From the NCBI RefSeq assembly GCF_017876755.1, contig NZ_JAGIOO010000001.1, positions 8,665,786 to 8,729,785 on the forward strand: 64,000 nt of DNA. The letters run 5' to 3'. Source of the DNA: Crossiella equi. GTDB lineage: Bacteria > Actinomycetota > Actinomycetes > Mycobacteriales > Pseudonocardiaceae. Below the pieces are notes generated by a model. That model was not told where the DNA came from. It ran no database searches and saw nothing but the letters and a program-made list of their open reading frames with translations. The translations under genes and the position numbers were made by a program. Below are positions 17,305 to 33,572 of the stretch, in pieces. Positions within the stretch are counted from its first letter, which is position 1; each line of letters begins with the position of its first letter.

Positions 17305-18458
17305 GCGAGGGCCAGTTCGGGGTGCACGAGGCCAGCGTACCCGTCGAGGAGCAGCGAGCGGGCCGAACCCGCCCACGCCGGGTCCACCTCGGACAGCAGC
17401 GCACCGCGGCGCGCACACGCGCTGACCAGCCTTCCCAGACCGTCGACCTGCACCACCGGCAGACCGTCCCGAGTGGACGGTCGAGGGGTGGCGGGCACCG
17501 GGCTCGGGGTGCGTGCCACCTGCACCGCCGCGTTGGCGGTGAGCACGAAGTCCCGGGCCGAGGCCAGCGAGAGCAGCGGGTCCGCCTCGCCCCGGGGGTC
17601 GGTGACCGCCCGGTGCAGCGCGGGCACCGGCTCGGGGGCGGGCAGTACCGGGACGTTGGCGAGAACCCGCCGCCCGCCGTCGGTGACGTGCAGCTCGCCC
17701 GCGGCCGTGCGCACCAGCACCGCCGGCGGTACCACCACATCCGTGGCCGTGGTGCCCACCGCGAGCACGGACAGCCCCCGGGCGCAGGTGACGCGCAGCG
17801 CGGAGGTGTCGTCCCCGCCGATCCGCCGCGCCTGGAAGCACTCCGCGGTCACCCGAGCCGGTGCCCAGGACGGCTGGACCCGCCGGGCGAACAGCAGCGC
17901 GGCCTGGACCACGTGCGCCAGCGGGTTGAACAGCGGCCCGTCCAGCACCGCCTGCCCGTCCAGGAACCACTCGCCCGCCCACCGGCCGCGGTGGTAGTAC
18001 CGCTCCGGCCGGGACAGCGCGCCGTAGGCCGCGATCCACTCGACCTCCGGGGCGCCCAGGGCCAGCCAGCCCCGGTGCAGCGCCTCCACCGTGGTGCGGG
18101 CCTGCTGGAAGCCGACCTCGACCCGCCGCGCGGGCAGCGCGGCCAGCTCGTCGAGGTCGCGCAGCAGCGTCACGGGCGGTTTCTCCAGGTACACCGACGA
18201 TCCGGCGCCGATCGCGGTGCGGGCCAGGTCGAAGTGCGTGTGCGGGGGCGTGGCGATCACGACCGAGTCCACCGGCCGCGCGGCCAGCGCCTCGGCCAGG
18301 CTCGGGTACCAGGGGCAGCCGGGTGCGAGCCGCCGCGCCTGTTCGGACGGGCTGGGGTCGACCAGGCCCACCAGCTCGACCCGGTCCCGCAGCGACAGCA
18401 GCTCGCGCAGGTGCCGCAGCCCGTACCCGCCCGCGCCTGCCAGAACGGTGGTGTTCAT
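17301..18458 (-). CDS. Gfo/Idh/MocA-family oxidoreductase
   Basis: 385 aa. N-terminal NAD(P) Rossmann segment VLAGAGGYGLRHLREL, then VVIATPPHTHFDLA and YLEKPP, the signature of the Gfo/Idh/MocA sugar dehydrogenase family, followed by the usual C-terminal substrate domain. The start overlaps the permease stop and the stop overlaps the lacI start, each by four bases. Likely role: oxidation of the imported sugar or of a derivative; the substrate cannot be read. Confidence 0.87.
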   Translation of the reverse strand: MNTTVLAGAGGYGLRHLRELLSLRDRVELVGLVDPSPSEQARRLAPGCPWYPSLAEALAARPVDSVVIATPPHTHFDLARTAIGAGSSVYLEKPPVTLLRDLDELAALPARRVEVGFQQARTTVEALHRGWLALGAPEVEWIAAYGALSRPERYYHRGRWAGEWFLDGQAVLDGPLFNPLAHVVQAALLFARRVQPSWAPARVTAECFQARRIGGDDTSALRVTCARGLSVLAVGTTATDVVVPPAVLVRTAAGELHVTDGGRRVLANVPVLPAPEPVPALHRAVTDPRGEADPLLSLASARDFVLTANAAVQVARTPSPVPATPRPSTRDGLPVVQVDGLGRLVSACARRGALLSEVDPAWAGSARSLLLDGYAGLVHPELALA

Positions 18459-19306
18459 CCTTTGAGCGCACCTCCCGCCAGTCCGGAGAACACGTGCCGC
18501 TGCAAGCACAGGTACACCAGCAGCGGGGGGACGATGACGACCAGCGCGGCCGCCGAGATGACGCGCTGGTCGGCGGAGAACGCGCCGGAGAGGTACTGCA
18601 CACCGACGTTCACCGGGTAGTTGTCCGGGCTGCTCAGGATCACCAGCGGCCAGATGAAGTGGTCCCAGGAGTCCAGGAAGCCCAGCACGGTGATCACCGC
18701 GAGCGAGCCGCGCACGTTCGGCAGCATGATCCGCAGGAACGTGCGCACCGGCCCGGCGCCGTCCAGCACCGCGGCCTCCTCCAGCTCGTCCGGGATGCCC
18801 CGGAACGCCTGGCGCATCACCAGGATCGAGGTGACCGCCACCGCCTGCGGCAGCACCACGCCGAGCAGCGTGTCCTGGAGCCCCAGCTCGCGGGTGACGA
18901 TGAGCGTGGACACCAGGATCACCTCGAACGGCAGCGCGGCGGTGGCCAGCAGCGCGGCCAGGTACAGGCCGCGGCCGCGGAAGGAGATGCGGGCCAGCGC
19001 GTACCCGGTGAGCGTGGCCAGCACGAGGTTCGTGGACACGCCCAGCACGGCGAGCACGGCCGAGTTCAGCAGGTAGCGCCCGAGCGGGATCTGGGTGAAC
19101 GCGGTGACGAAGTTGTCCAGCGTCGGGTCCGTCGGCACCAGGTTGCCGGGGAAGCCGGTGGTGGCCTCGTCCGGGCCCTTGAGCGCGGTGCCCAGCTGCC
19201 ACAGCAGCGGCCCGAGCACCACGGCCAGGGCCAGCAGCATCAGCGCCCAGCGCAGCACGGCCTCGCCGGGGGAGACCCGGGGCCGTTCGGTCACCGGCCT
19301 GCTCAC
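18455..19306 (-). CDS. Carbohydrate ABC transporter permease (MalG-type)
   Basis: 283 aa from GTG 19306, overlapping the upstream permease stop. Six predicted membrane segments and the ABC permease EAA loop (LEEAAVLDGAGPVRTFLRIMLP). Second permease of a CUT1-type sugar importer, partner of the 19303 protein. No ATPase gene is present in the cassette, as is common in actinomycetes, where a shared MsiK-like ATPase serves many sugar importers (established pattern; assumed here). Confidence 0.92.
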   Translation of the reverse strand: MSRPVTERPRVSPGEAVLRWALMLLALAVVLGPLLWQLGTALKGPDEATTGFPGNLVPTDPTLDNFVTAFTQIPLGRYLLNSAVLAVLGVSTNLVLATLTGYALARISFRGRGLYLAALLATAALPFEVILVSTLIVTRELGLQDTLLGVVLPQAVAVTSILVMRQAFRGIPDELEEAAVLDGAGPVRTFLRIMLPNVRGSLAVITVLGFLDSWDHFIWPLVILSSPDNYPVNVGVQYLSGAFSADQRVISAAALVVIVPPLLVYLCLQRHVFSGLAGGALKG

Positions 19307-20190
19307 GCGCGCCTCCTCTTGGCCAGGACCCCGGTGACCGCCGCGGCGGCCAGCACGAACACGAACAGCACCAGGCTGATCGCCGAGGCGTACCCGGCCT
19401 GCGTACCGGGGGAGACACCCCGCTCGAACAGGTAGAGCACGATCGTCTCGGTGGCATCACCCGGTCCGCCGCCGGTGAGCACGTACGGCTCGGTGAACAC
19501 GCGCAGCGCGCTGATCGCGGCGAGCACGCCCACCAGCACCGTGGTGCCCCGGATCTGCGGCAGGGTCACGCTCCAGGTGCGGCGCAGCCAGCCCGCGCCG
19601 TCGATGCGGGCCGCCTCGTCCAGGTCCTCGGAGACGTTCTGCAGCGCGGCCAGGGTGATCAGCGTGGCCAGCGCGCAGCCGCGCCAGACGGTGACCAGGG
19701 TGAGGCTGAGCAGCGCGAGGTCGGAGCTGGTCAGGAACGGCAGCGGGGCGGCGATGAGGTGCAGGCCGGTGAGCAGCTGGTTGGCCAGGCCGTCGGAGCG
19801 CAGCACGAACTGGAACAGCACCGCGACCGTGGCCAGCGGCATCACCATGGGGGAGAACAACAGCGCCCGCACCACACCCGACCCACGCAGCCTGGTGTTC
19901 ACCAGGATCGCCAGCGAGGTGGACAGCAGCACGATGACCGGCGCGGTGATCGCCAGGTACAGGAAGGTCCGCCCGACCGCTGCCCAGAACTCCTCGTCCC
20001 CGGCGAGCCGGGCGAAGTTGTCCAGGCCGGTGAAGTGCCCGCCGCCCACGGTGCTGGCGTTGGTGAAGGCCAGGACGAACGTGTTGACCAGCGGGGTGAA
20101 CAGGAACGTGCCCTGCACCAGCAGGACCGGCCCGACGAACAGCAGCGGGACGTACCACCGGTGCCGCCCCAGGGGCGTCCGGGCGCTCAC
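19303..20190 (-). CDS. Carbohydrate ABC transporter permease (MalF-type)
   Basis: 295 aa from GTG 20190, which overlaps the stop of the solute-binding-protein gene (GTGA). Several hydrophobic helices and the EAA loop (LDEAARIDGAGWLRRTWSVTLP) identify a binding-protein-dependent inner-membrane permease. It pairs with the next gene to form the sugar channel. The four-base overlaps on both sides imply translational coupling. Confidence 0.92.
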   Translation of the reverse strand: MSARTPLGRHRWYVPLLFVGPVLLVQGTFLFTPLVNTFVLAFTNASTVGGGHFTGLDNFARLAGDEEFWAAVGRTFLYLAITAPVIVLLSTSLAILVNTRLRGSGVVRALLFSPMVMPLATVAVLFQFVLRSDGLANQLLTGLHLIAAPLPFLTSSDLALLSLTLVTVWRGCALATLITLAALQNVSEDLDEAARIDGAGWLRRTWSVTLPQIRGTTVLVGVLAAISALRVFTEPYVLTGGGPGDATETIVLYLFERGVSPGTQAGYASAISLVLFVFVLAAAAVTGVLAKRRRA

Positions 20191-21479
20191 TGGCGCCCCG
20201 TGAGGATCGAGGTGAGCTTGTTCTCGGCGTTGGCGAGGGCCTGTTCGGCGGGAATCTCGCCCAGGATCGCCGGTTGCACGGCCGACCACAGCGCGGCGGC
20301 GAACTCCGCGTCAGCGGCCGGGGGCCGGGTGGTCGTGGTGCCGCTCTTGAGACTGGTGGCCGCGATCGACCGGGCGCGCGAGACCAGGTCGGTGCCCTGG
20401 GCGGTGAAGAACGGGTCGGCGAGCGAGGCCGTGGTGCTGGGGAAGGTGCTGGAGCCCTTGGCCAGGGCCAGCTGGTTGTCCGCCGAGGTGAGGAACTTCG
20501 CGAAGGCCACCGCGGTGGGCAGGTTCTTCGACGTGCGGGGTACCGCGATGCCGTGCGCGACCACCCAGGTGCCCCTGCCGGTGGCGCCCAGCGGGGTGCC
20601 GAGCGTGAGCCGGGCGTAGGTCGAGGGCGCGTTCTGCTGGATGATCCGCAACCGCGAGCCGCCGGTTTCCAGGTAGGCGGTCCGGCCCTCCTGGAAGGTC
20701 TCGATCTCGTTGCGCTGCTGGGCGGCCACCGCGTCCACCGGGATGCCGCCCGACTTCTGCAGGGCGGCCAGGGAGTCCACGAAGGACACCGCTTCGGGCG
20801 TGCGCACCACCGCCTTCGTGCCCGCCGCGTCGACCAGTGGGACGCCCAGGCTCAGCAGGTAGTTGGGGAATCCGTCCTGGGTCGGCTGGAACCCGGCCCG
20901 GCCCGTGGCTTTGGCGATCTTCGCCGAGGCCTCGACCAGCTCCGGGTAGGTCGTGGGATCGGGGGCCTCGGCCAGACCCGCCTCGGCCAGCAGGGCGGAG
21001 TTCTTCAGCAGCACCGGGGTGTTGAGGTACCAGGGCAGGGCCGCGGCCGAGGCGCCGCCGTAGGTGAGCGAACGCCAGGCGGAGTCCAGGAAACCGGCCC
21101 GGAGCTCGCGGGCGGCCGAGCTCATGTCGACCACGAGTCCCTTGCGCGCCAACGGGGCCAGCGTGCCGGTGTCCAGGTCGAGCACGTCCGGCAGCGAGCG
21201 GGCCACCGCGTCGGCGTTGGTCTTGCGCGCGGCCGAGCCGCTCGGGATGTCCTGCCAGGTGACCCTGGTACCGGGGTGCCGCCGCTCGAACTCGGCGATG
21301 ATCCCGCGCAGGTAGCCGTCGAAGGTGGGGGAGAGCTGGAGGGTCTGGAAGGTGATGGCCCCGGTGACCTGGCCCGAGGTGACCGCGCCGGTGGTCACGG
21401 CCGGATCACTGAGGCCGCAGCCCGCGGCGGTGAGGGCGAGGGCCGCGCACAGCAGCCGGATGGACGTTCTGCGAACCAT
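20187..21479 (-). CDS. Sugar ABC transporter solute-binding lipoprotein
   Basis: 430 aa from ATG 21479, preceded by GGAGG. Lipoprotein signal peptide with lipobox TAAGC, then a family 1 extracellular solute-binding fold (ITFQTLQLSPTFDGYLRGII, GTRVTWQDIPSG, near the C-terminus FAKFLTSADNQ). First gene of the operon binding protein-permease-permease-dehydrogenase-LacI. The promoter region shared with the divergent GH3 gene carries the second CAAACGTTTG operator. Confidence 0.92.
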   Translation of the reverse strand: MVRRTSIRLLCAALALTAAGCGLSDPAVTTGAVTSGQVTGAITFQTLQLSPTFDGYLRGIIAEFERRHPGTRVTWQDIPSGSAARKTNADAVARSLPDVLDLDTGTLAPLARKGLVVDMSSAARELRAGFLDSAWRSLTYGGASAAALPWYLNTPVLLKNSALLAEAGLAEAPDPTTYPELVEASAKIAKATGRAGFQPTQDGFPNYLLSLGVPLVDAAGTKAVVRTPEAVSFVDSLAALQKSGGIPVDAVAAQQRNEIETFQEGRTAYLETGGSRLRIIQQNAPSTYARLTLGTPLGATGRGTWVVAHGIAVPRTSKNLPTAVAFAKFLTSADNQLALAKGSSTFPSTTASLADPFFTAQGTDLVSRARSIAATSLKSGTTTTRPPAADAEFAAALWSAVQPAILGEIPAEQALANAENKLTSILTGRQ

Positions 21480-21518
21480 GGACCGTCCTCCGGGGTGGCT
21501 GGATGCTGGTCGGTCGTG

Positions 21519-21528
21519 CAAACGTTTG
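21519..21528. promoter_or_regulatory. LacI-family operator CAAACGTTTG (copy 2)
   Basis: A perfect palindrome in the 63-base gap between the divergent binding-protein gene (start 21479) and the GH3 gene (start 21543). One bound repressor could silence both transcripts. Confidence 0.8.
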
Positions 21529-21542
21529 ATAAGAAAGTAGGT

Positions 21543-23090
21543 ATGTCTCCCCGGAACAGTCAAGTGCCCTTCGCCCCGCCGTTGGACCCTGCCGCGCAGT
21601 CGTGGGTGGACGACCGGCTGGGCCTGCTCACGCCCCGGCAGAAGCTCGCCCAGTGCATTGTCGCCCTGCCCGGCCTGGACGGAAGCGGTTGTCCGGACCA
21701 GGACACGAGGGCCGCGCTGGCCGCCGGGCTGGGCGTGCTGCACGGCCTGGTCGGCACCTCGGTGTCCGGAGCTGGCCACTACCACGCCCGGGTCGCCGAG
21801 CTCGGTGCCGGGCTGGGCCTGCCGCCGCCGCTGGTCTCGGCCAACCTGGAGTCCGGCATCGGCTACACGCTCGGCGGGGGCGGCACCGACTTCCCGTACC
21901 CGCGCGGCATCGGCCACAGCGATGACCCCGAGCTGGCCGAACGCGTGGCGGCCGAGGCGGCGCGGGAGGCCCGGGCGGTCGGCTTCCACTGGACGTTCAG
22001 CCCGTGCGTGGACGTGCTGACCACCCCGGCGGACCCGATCCTGGGCGTGCGGGCGTTCGGGGTGGACGCGGTGCGCACGGGTGTGCTGGGCGCGGCTCAG
22101 GTCCGCGGCTACCAGGCGGGCGGCGTGCTGGCGACGGCGAAGCACTTCCCGGGGCACGGCGACAGCACGAAGGACACCCACGCGGAACTGTCCACACTGG
22201 ACCGCTCCGAACGGGAGCACGAGCTCCGCCACCTGCCCCCGTTCCGCGCGGCGGTGGCGGCGGGCGCGGCCTCGGTGATGGTGGCGCACGTGAGCCTGCC
22301 CGCCCTGGGCGTGCACGGCCCGGCGAGCCTGTCCCCGCTGGTGAACCGCCGGTGGCTGCGCACCGAGCTGGCCTACGACGGCCTGGTCGTCACCGACTCC
22401 CTGCGCATGGGCGCGATCGCGGCGCGCTGGACCCCGGCCGAGGCGGCGGTGGCGGCCCTGGCGGCGGGCGCGGACGTGGCCAACCTCAAGTGCCCGGCCG
22501 CCGAGGTCCCGGCGGTCCTGGACACCCTGGAGGAGGCCCTGTCGGCGGGCTGGCTGGACCGGGAGGAGCTGGACCGGTCGGTGACCCGCCTGCTGCGCGC
22601 CCGGACCTGGCTGGGGCTGCACCAGGAACCGGGCATCGACCTGGACCGCTGCCGCGAGCTGGACGAGGGCCGGACCTGGGCGGACCCGGCCCGGACGCGC
22701 ACGGTGAGCGCCGAGCCGGTCTCGGGTGTGGCGAACCCGGTGGTGGTGGGCGAGAGCGAGCTGGCCCGCCAGCTGGCCGCCCGCCTGGCCGCCCCGCACG
22801 TGGCCGCGCCGCCGGAGGCCCTGGAGCGGGTGGCCCACGAGCACCCGGGCGCCACGCTCGTGGCGGTGACCTGCCCGCTCCCGGTCGACGGCGGCCGGGA
22901 CTCGACGGCCTTCGCGGTGTCGGTGGAGGCGGCGAGGCGGGCCGGTCACCCGGTGCTGGCGGTGGTCAACTCCACGGCCGCCGCCCGGGACCTGCGCGTG
23001 GCCGCCCCGGCGGTGAGCGTGCCCGCGGTGGACGCCTTCGGCATCGTCTCCGGCGCGGCCGTCGCGGCGGTGGCCGAACTGCTGGCCTAA
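21543..23090 (+). CDS. GH3 family glycosidase, NagZ-type beta-N-acetylhexosaminidase
   Basis: 515 aa from ATG 21543 (ribosome-binding site weak; a GTG at 21517 is in frame but inside the operator). It carries the NagZ signature KHFPGHGDSTKDTH (K200, H201, and the Asp-His pair of GH3 hexosaminidases) and the nucleophile region VVTDSLRMGA (D285). No signal peptide, so it acts in the cytoplasm, probably removing GlcNAc-type sugars from imported oligosaccharides or muropeptide fragments. Longer than NagZ itself (about 340 aa), with an extra C-terminal Rossmann-like domain. It converges on the 23087 gene with a four-base overlap. Confidence 0.88.
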   Translation: MSPRNSQVPFAPPLDPAAQSWVDDRLGLLTPRQKLAQCIVALPGLDGSGCPDQDTRAALAAGLGVLHGLVGTSVSGAGHYHARVAELGAGLGLPPPLVSANLESGIGYTLGGGGTDFPYPRGIGHSDDPELAERVAAEAAREARAVGFHWTFSPCVDVLTTPADPILGVRAFGVDAVRTGVLGAAQVRGYQAGGVLATAKHFPGHGDSTKDTHAELSTLDRSEREHELRHLPPFRAAVAAGAASVMVAHVSLPALGVHGPASLSPLVNRRWLRTELAYDGLVVTDSLRMGAIAARWTPAEAAVAALAAGADVANLKCPAAEVPAVLDTLEEALSAGWLDREELDRSVTRLLRARTWLGLHQEPGIDLDRCRELDEGRTWADPARTRTVSAEPVSGVANPVVVGESELARQLAARLAAPHVAAPPEALERVAHEHPGATLVAVTCPLPVDGGRDSTAFAVSVEAARRAGHPVLAVVNSTAAARDLRVAAPAVSVPAVDAFGIVSGAAVAAVAELLA

Positions 23091-23791
23091 CCCAGGACGT
23101 GTTCGAGCAGCCGGACCGGCTCGACCAGTGCCTCCGGCTCGGCGGTCCCGAGGCCCTGCCGCACGCGGGTGAGGAACTCGGTGACCTGGTCCTCCAGGTA
23201 CCGGGCGGGCGGTTCCACGCGCCTGCTGGCGCCGTCGGCGGTGAGGGTGAAGTCGCCGTCGTCCCGGAACACGAGCTCCGCGACCAGGTCCGCGCCGACG
23301 AGCCGGTCGCCGTCGACGTGCAGGGGCGACCGGGCCAGCTCGCAGGCCAGCTCCACGTGGTGGATGCCGTAGAAGGCCCGGCCGCCGTAGGGGTTGTCGG
23401 CCGGGGCGGGCCCTTCGATGCGGACGGTCACCGGTCCGGGGGTCTCGCGCACCCACTCGGCGACCCGGCGCACGGCCGGTGCGTCGCGCAGCCCGGACCG
23501 GCAGGCGAGGACGAGGCCCCCGTCGACGGCGGCGCGCACCATCGCGCGGGCATCGGCCTCGGTGGTGGCCAGCGGCTTGTCGACCCAGACGGAGATCCCG
23601 CGCGCGAGCAGGGGCAGCGCCTGCGCGGCGTGCTCGCGGCCGTCGCGGGTGCAGAGCAGGACGGCGTCCACCGCGCCCACCTCCTCGACCCGGCCGACGT
23701 GCCGGACCCGGCACGGCACCTCCGGCCCGCCCAGGAGCTCCAGCAGGCGGGCGGGGCGGGAGCTGTCGAACCCGACGATCGCGACGGCCAT
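23087..23791 (-). CDS. Gfo/Idh-family oxidoreductase, second copy
   Basis: 234 aa from ATG 23791; an in-frame ATG at 23812 would add seven residues encoded by the operator itself. The N-terminal nucleotide-binding region is AVAIVGFDSSRPARLL, followed by DAVLLCTRDGREHA and WVDKPLATTEADARAM, the Gfo/Idh NAD-binding domain, then a short substrate domain (GIHHVELACELA). At 234 aa it is shorter than usual (330-390 aa). The operator directly abuts the start, leaving no room for a Shine-Dalgarno sequence, so the mRNA may be leaderless or the upstream ATG is used. Confidence 0.78.
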   Translation of the reverse strand: MAVAIVGFDSSRPARLLELLGGPEVPCRVRHVGRVEEVGAVDAVLLCTRDGREHAAQALPLLARGISVWVDKPLATTEADARAMVRAAVDGGLVLACRSGLRDAPAVRRVAEWVRETPGPVTVRIEGPAPADNPYGGRAFYGIHHVELACELARSPLHVDGDRLVGADLVAELVFRDDGDFTLTADGASRRVEPPARYLEDQVTEFLTRVRQGLGTAEPEALVEPVRLLEHVLG

Positions 23792-23801
23792 CAAACGTTT
23801 G
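23792..23801. promoter_or_regulatory. LacI-family operator CAAACGTTTG (copy 3)
   Basis: The third perfect copy, immediately 5' of ATG 23791 on the - strand. In this position bound repressor would block transcription start or early elongation of the second Gfo/Idh gene. Confidence 0.78.
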
Positions 23802-23900
23802 CACGAGTCCATGGCGACAGTGGTACCACGAACCGGGCGGCCGGGCTGGGCTCGGGGCGACGCGGCTGGCCGCTTCCGGCCGCAGGGCGGCACCGAGGCC

Positions 23901-23925
23901 GCGGCTGTCCACCGGGGACAGCCGC
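23901..23925 (-). terminator. Rho-independent-like hairpin downstream of the MFS gene
   Basis: Perfect 10-bp stem (arms 23901-23910 and 23916-23925) with a 5-base loop, 8 bases beyond the MFS stop codon. There is no U-tract, as is normal in GC-rich actinomycetes. Confidence 0.7.
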
Positions 23926-23933
23926 GGGACCGG

Positions 23934-25175
23934 TCAGGCCGCGGGCTCCGGCACCCGGCCGGCGGGACGGGCCTCCGCCAGGCTCGGCGCCGCGCGGATC
24001 GCCGGGCTGACCGTGGCCAGCACCGCCAGGACCAGCATCCAGGCCGACAGCACCCACACCGTGGGCCGCGCGCCGATCCACTCCAGGGCGAAGCCGCCCA
24101 GCAGGGAGCCCAGGGGGACCGCGCCGAAGGCGATCATGCCCGCCGCGCCCAGGACCCGGCCCTGGAGGTGGTCCGGGGTGATGGCGAGCTGGTAGGCGCT
24201 GGTGGCCACGTTCCAGACCGGGCCCACGAAGCACATCAGGGCGTACACCGCGCCCAGCACGTACGGGTTGGGCACCAACAGCATCAGCGGGACCAGCAGG
24301 CCCCAGGCCCAGTTCGCGCCGATCACCACCACGCGCATGGACAGCCGCCGCTCCAGCCACGGCGCCGCCAGCGAGCCCAGCACCCCGCCGACCGCCGCCA
24401 GGCCGAACATCACGCCCACCAGGCCCGGGGAGGCGCCGTAGTCGGCGGCGATCACGATGACGACCAGGAACAGCGCGCGGAAGAGGAAGTTGCTGCCCGC
24501 GACCAGGGCCGTGGTCATGCGCAGGAACGGCTGGCGCCACAGCCAGACGACACCCTCGGTCAGCCGCAGGCGCGTGCGCGGGCGCGCGGTCTGGAAGTCC
24601 GTGCGGATCAGCAGCAGCGAGACCAGCGACACCAGGTAGGTCAGCGCGTCGAACAGGAACGGCACCGCCCGGCCCAGGCCGAACAGCGCGCCGCCGAGGG
24701 GCTGGCCCAGCATGGCCGCGCCGCGTTCGCGGGCCTCGTTGCGGGACAGCGCCAGTGTCAGGTGGCTCGGGTGCACCACGTTCGGCACCGCGGCCGCTGC
24801 GGCGATCTTGAACGTCACGGTCAGCACGCCCTCGACGAAGCCGACCGCCAGGATGTGCGGCAGGGTCAGCGCGTCCACGGCCAGCGCGGTGGCCAGGGTG
24901 GCGATCGCCAGGGCCCGCAGCACGTCGCACCAGATCATCACGCGCTTGCGGTTGAGCCGGTCCACCAGCGCGCCCGCGGGCACCTGGCACAGCAGCTGCG
25001 GCAGCAGCGCGATGAACCCGCTCAGGCCCGCGTCCACCGCCGAACCGGTCAGCGCGAGCACCAGCAGCGGGTAGGCGACGCTGCTCGCGTTCGCGCCGAG
25101 GCTGGACACCGCCGAGCCCGACCACAGCAGCAGGAACTCCCGGTTGCGCCGCAGCGGCGGTACCTGTTCGGTCAT
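23934..25175 (-). CDS. MFS transporter, probable peptide exporter
   Basis: 413 aa from ATG 25175. Twelve hydrophobic segments are suggested; GALVDRLNRKRVMIWCD is the MFS loop between helices 2 and 3, and LGANASSVAYPLLVLALTGS the first helices. This is the pattern of actinobacterial drug-efflux MFS proteins (Tmr/EntS type). It is divergent from the second NRPS gene across a 161-base gap in which I recognise no operator. Its place at the start of the NRPS block suggests export of the peptide and self-protection. Confidence 0.9.
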   Translation of the reverse strand: MTEQVPPLRRNREFLLLWSGSAVSSLGANASSVAYPLLVLALTGSAVDAGLSGFIALLPQLLCQVPAGALVDRLNRKRVMIWCDVLRALAIATLATALAVDALTLPHILAVGFVEGVLTVTFKIAAAAAVPNVVHPSHLTLALSRNEARERGAAMLGQPLGGALFGLGRAVPFLFDALTYLVSLVSLLLIRTDFQTARPRTRLRLTEGVVWLWRQPFLRMTTALVAGSNFLFRALFLVVIVIAADYGASPGLVGVMFGLAAVGGVLGSLAAPWLERRLSMRVVVIGANWAWGLLVPLMLLVPNPYVLGAVYALMCFVGPVWNVATSAYQLAITPDHLQGRVLGAAGMIAFGAVPLGSLLGGFALEWIGARPTVWVLSAWMLVLAVLATVSPAIRAAPSLAEARPAGRVPEPAA

Positions 25176-25336
25176 GCGCCCGATGCTCCCGGCCCAGGTC
25201 AGCGCGCCACAGGGAAAGACCGGCAACCACGCGCGCAGTCCCCGCTGCCCACAGGAGTACCGGGCTGACCCTGCGCGCCGCACCCGCGCGAGCGGCAGGC
25301 TGTGCCCGGATCGCCCCAGGTGGAGGGACACGACTG

Positions 25337-32523
<7,187 letters not shown>

Positions 32524-32524
<1 letters not shown>

Positions 32525-33510
32525 TGTCAGTGGTGCTGGAGGTCGGCACGCCCCCGGGCGTCCTCACTCTGAACCGGGCGAACGCGCTGGCGGTCGAGGA
32601 GGTCGCGGCCACCCTGCTGGACGTCGCCGACGGCCAGGTCGACTCCCCGCTGTGGGCGGCCACCGCCCGCGAACGCGCGCTGGAGCTGCCGATCGCGCTG
32701 CGCCGGGCCCTGTCGGCCTACCGGCGGGACTCCGGCGTCACCGGGGCCTTCCTGATCCGGGGCCTGCCGGTGGACGAGTCGCTGGTGCCCGCCACGCCGC
32801 AGCGCAGCGGTTCGGTGCAGCGCGAGGCGACCATCCCGGCCGCGGTGCTGATGATGGTCACCCACCTGCTCGGCGACGTGATCGCCTTCCGCCCGGAGAA
32901 GTCCGGCGCGCTGGTGCACGACGTGGTGCCGGTGCCGGGCAGCGAGGAGTTCCAGGGCAACGAGGGCTCGGTGCTGCTGTCCTTCCACACCGAGAACGCC
33001 TTCCACGCCAACCGTCCGGACTTCGTGCTGCTCCAGTGCCTGCGCGCCGACCACGACCGCGAGGCCGGGCTGCGCACCGCGGGCATCCGCCAGGTGCTCG
33101 ACCTGCTGTCGGAGACCTCCCGCGAAGTGCTGTTCCGCCGCGAGTTCGTCACCGCGCCGCCGCCCTCCTTCGGGCTGCCCGCCGGGGAGACCGAGCCGCA
33201 CGCGGTGCTCAGCGGGGCGCCCGAGGACCCGAGCCTGCTGATCGACTTCGCCGCGACCACCCCGCTGACCGACGCCGCCCGGGCCGCCGCGCGGGAGCTC
33301 CAGCACCTGTTCGCCGAGCACGCGCTCACGCACTACCTGGTGCCGGGCGACCTGGCGATCGTGGACAACCACGTGACGGTGCACGGCCGCACCGGGTTCA
33401 CCCCGCGCTACGACGGCGCGGACCGGTGGTTGCAGCGCACGTTCGCGGCCAAGGACCTGCGCCGCTCGCGGCAGCACCGCATCGGCGACGGCCACGTCCT
33501 GTTCGGCTGA
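32524..33510 (+). CDS. Fe(II)/2-oxoglutarate oxygenase, AsnO/VioC-type amino acid hydroxylase
   Basis: 328 aa, overlapping the NRPS stop. The iron facial triad is visible: HTE (H155, E157) and the distal His in TVHGRTGF (H287), followed by the 2-oxoglutarate Arg in DRWLQRTF. Length and the segment around NAFHANRPDF match the AsnO/VioC/OrfP group, which beta-hydroxylates free L-Asn or L-Arg. Because the last NRPS module reads as Asn, L-Asn to 3-hydroxy-Asn is the best guess; the hydroxylated residue could then be activated by A2. Hydroxylation of a basic amino acid instead is possible. Confidence 0.88.
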
Positions 33511-33518
33511 GCGGGCCC

Positions 33519-33553
33519 GGCCGGGCGCGGTCCCTGGGGGTTCGCGCCCGGCC
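33519..33553 (+). terminator. GC-rich hairpin between oxygenase and ACT genes
   Basis: 11-bp perfect stem (33519-33529 with 33543-33553) and a 13-base loop, right after the oxygenase stop. It could end or attenuate the NRPS transcript before the ACT gene. Confidence 0.45.
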
Positions 33554-33572
33554 CCGGGCTGAGGGAGGAAAC

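Noticed and set aside
20187-23912. Single long - strand frame joining the binding protein to DNA upstream
   Set aside because: Only the part from ATG 21479 has a signal peptide and lipobox; the upstream part is a shadow of the GH3 gene.
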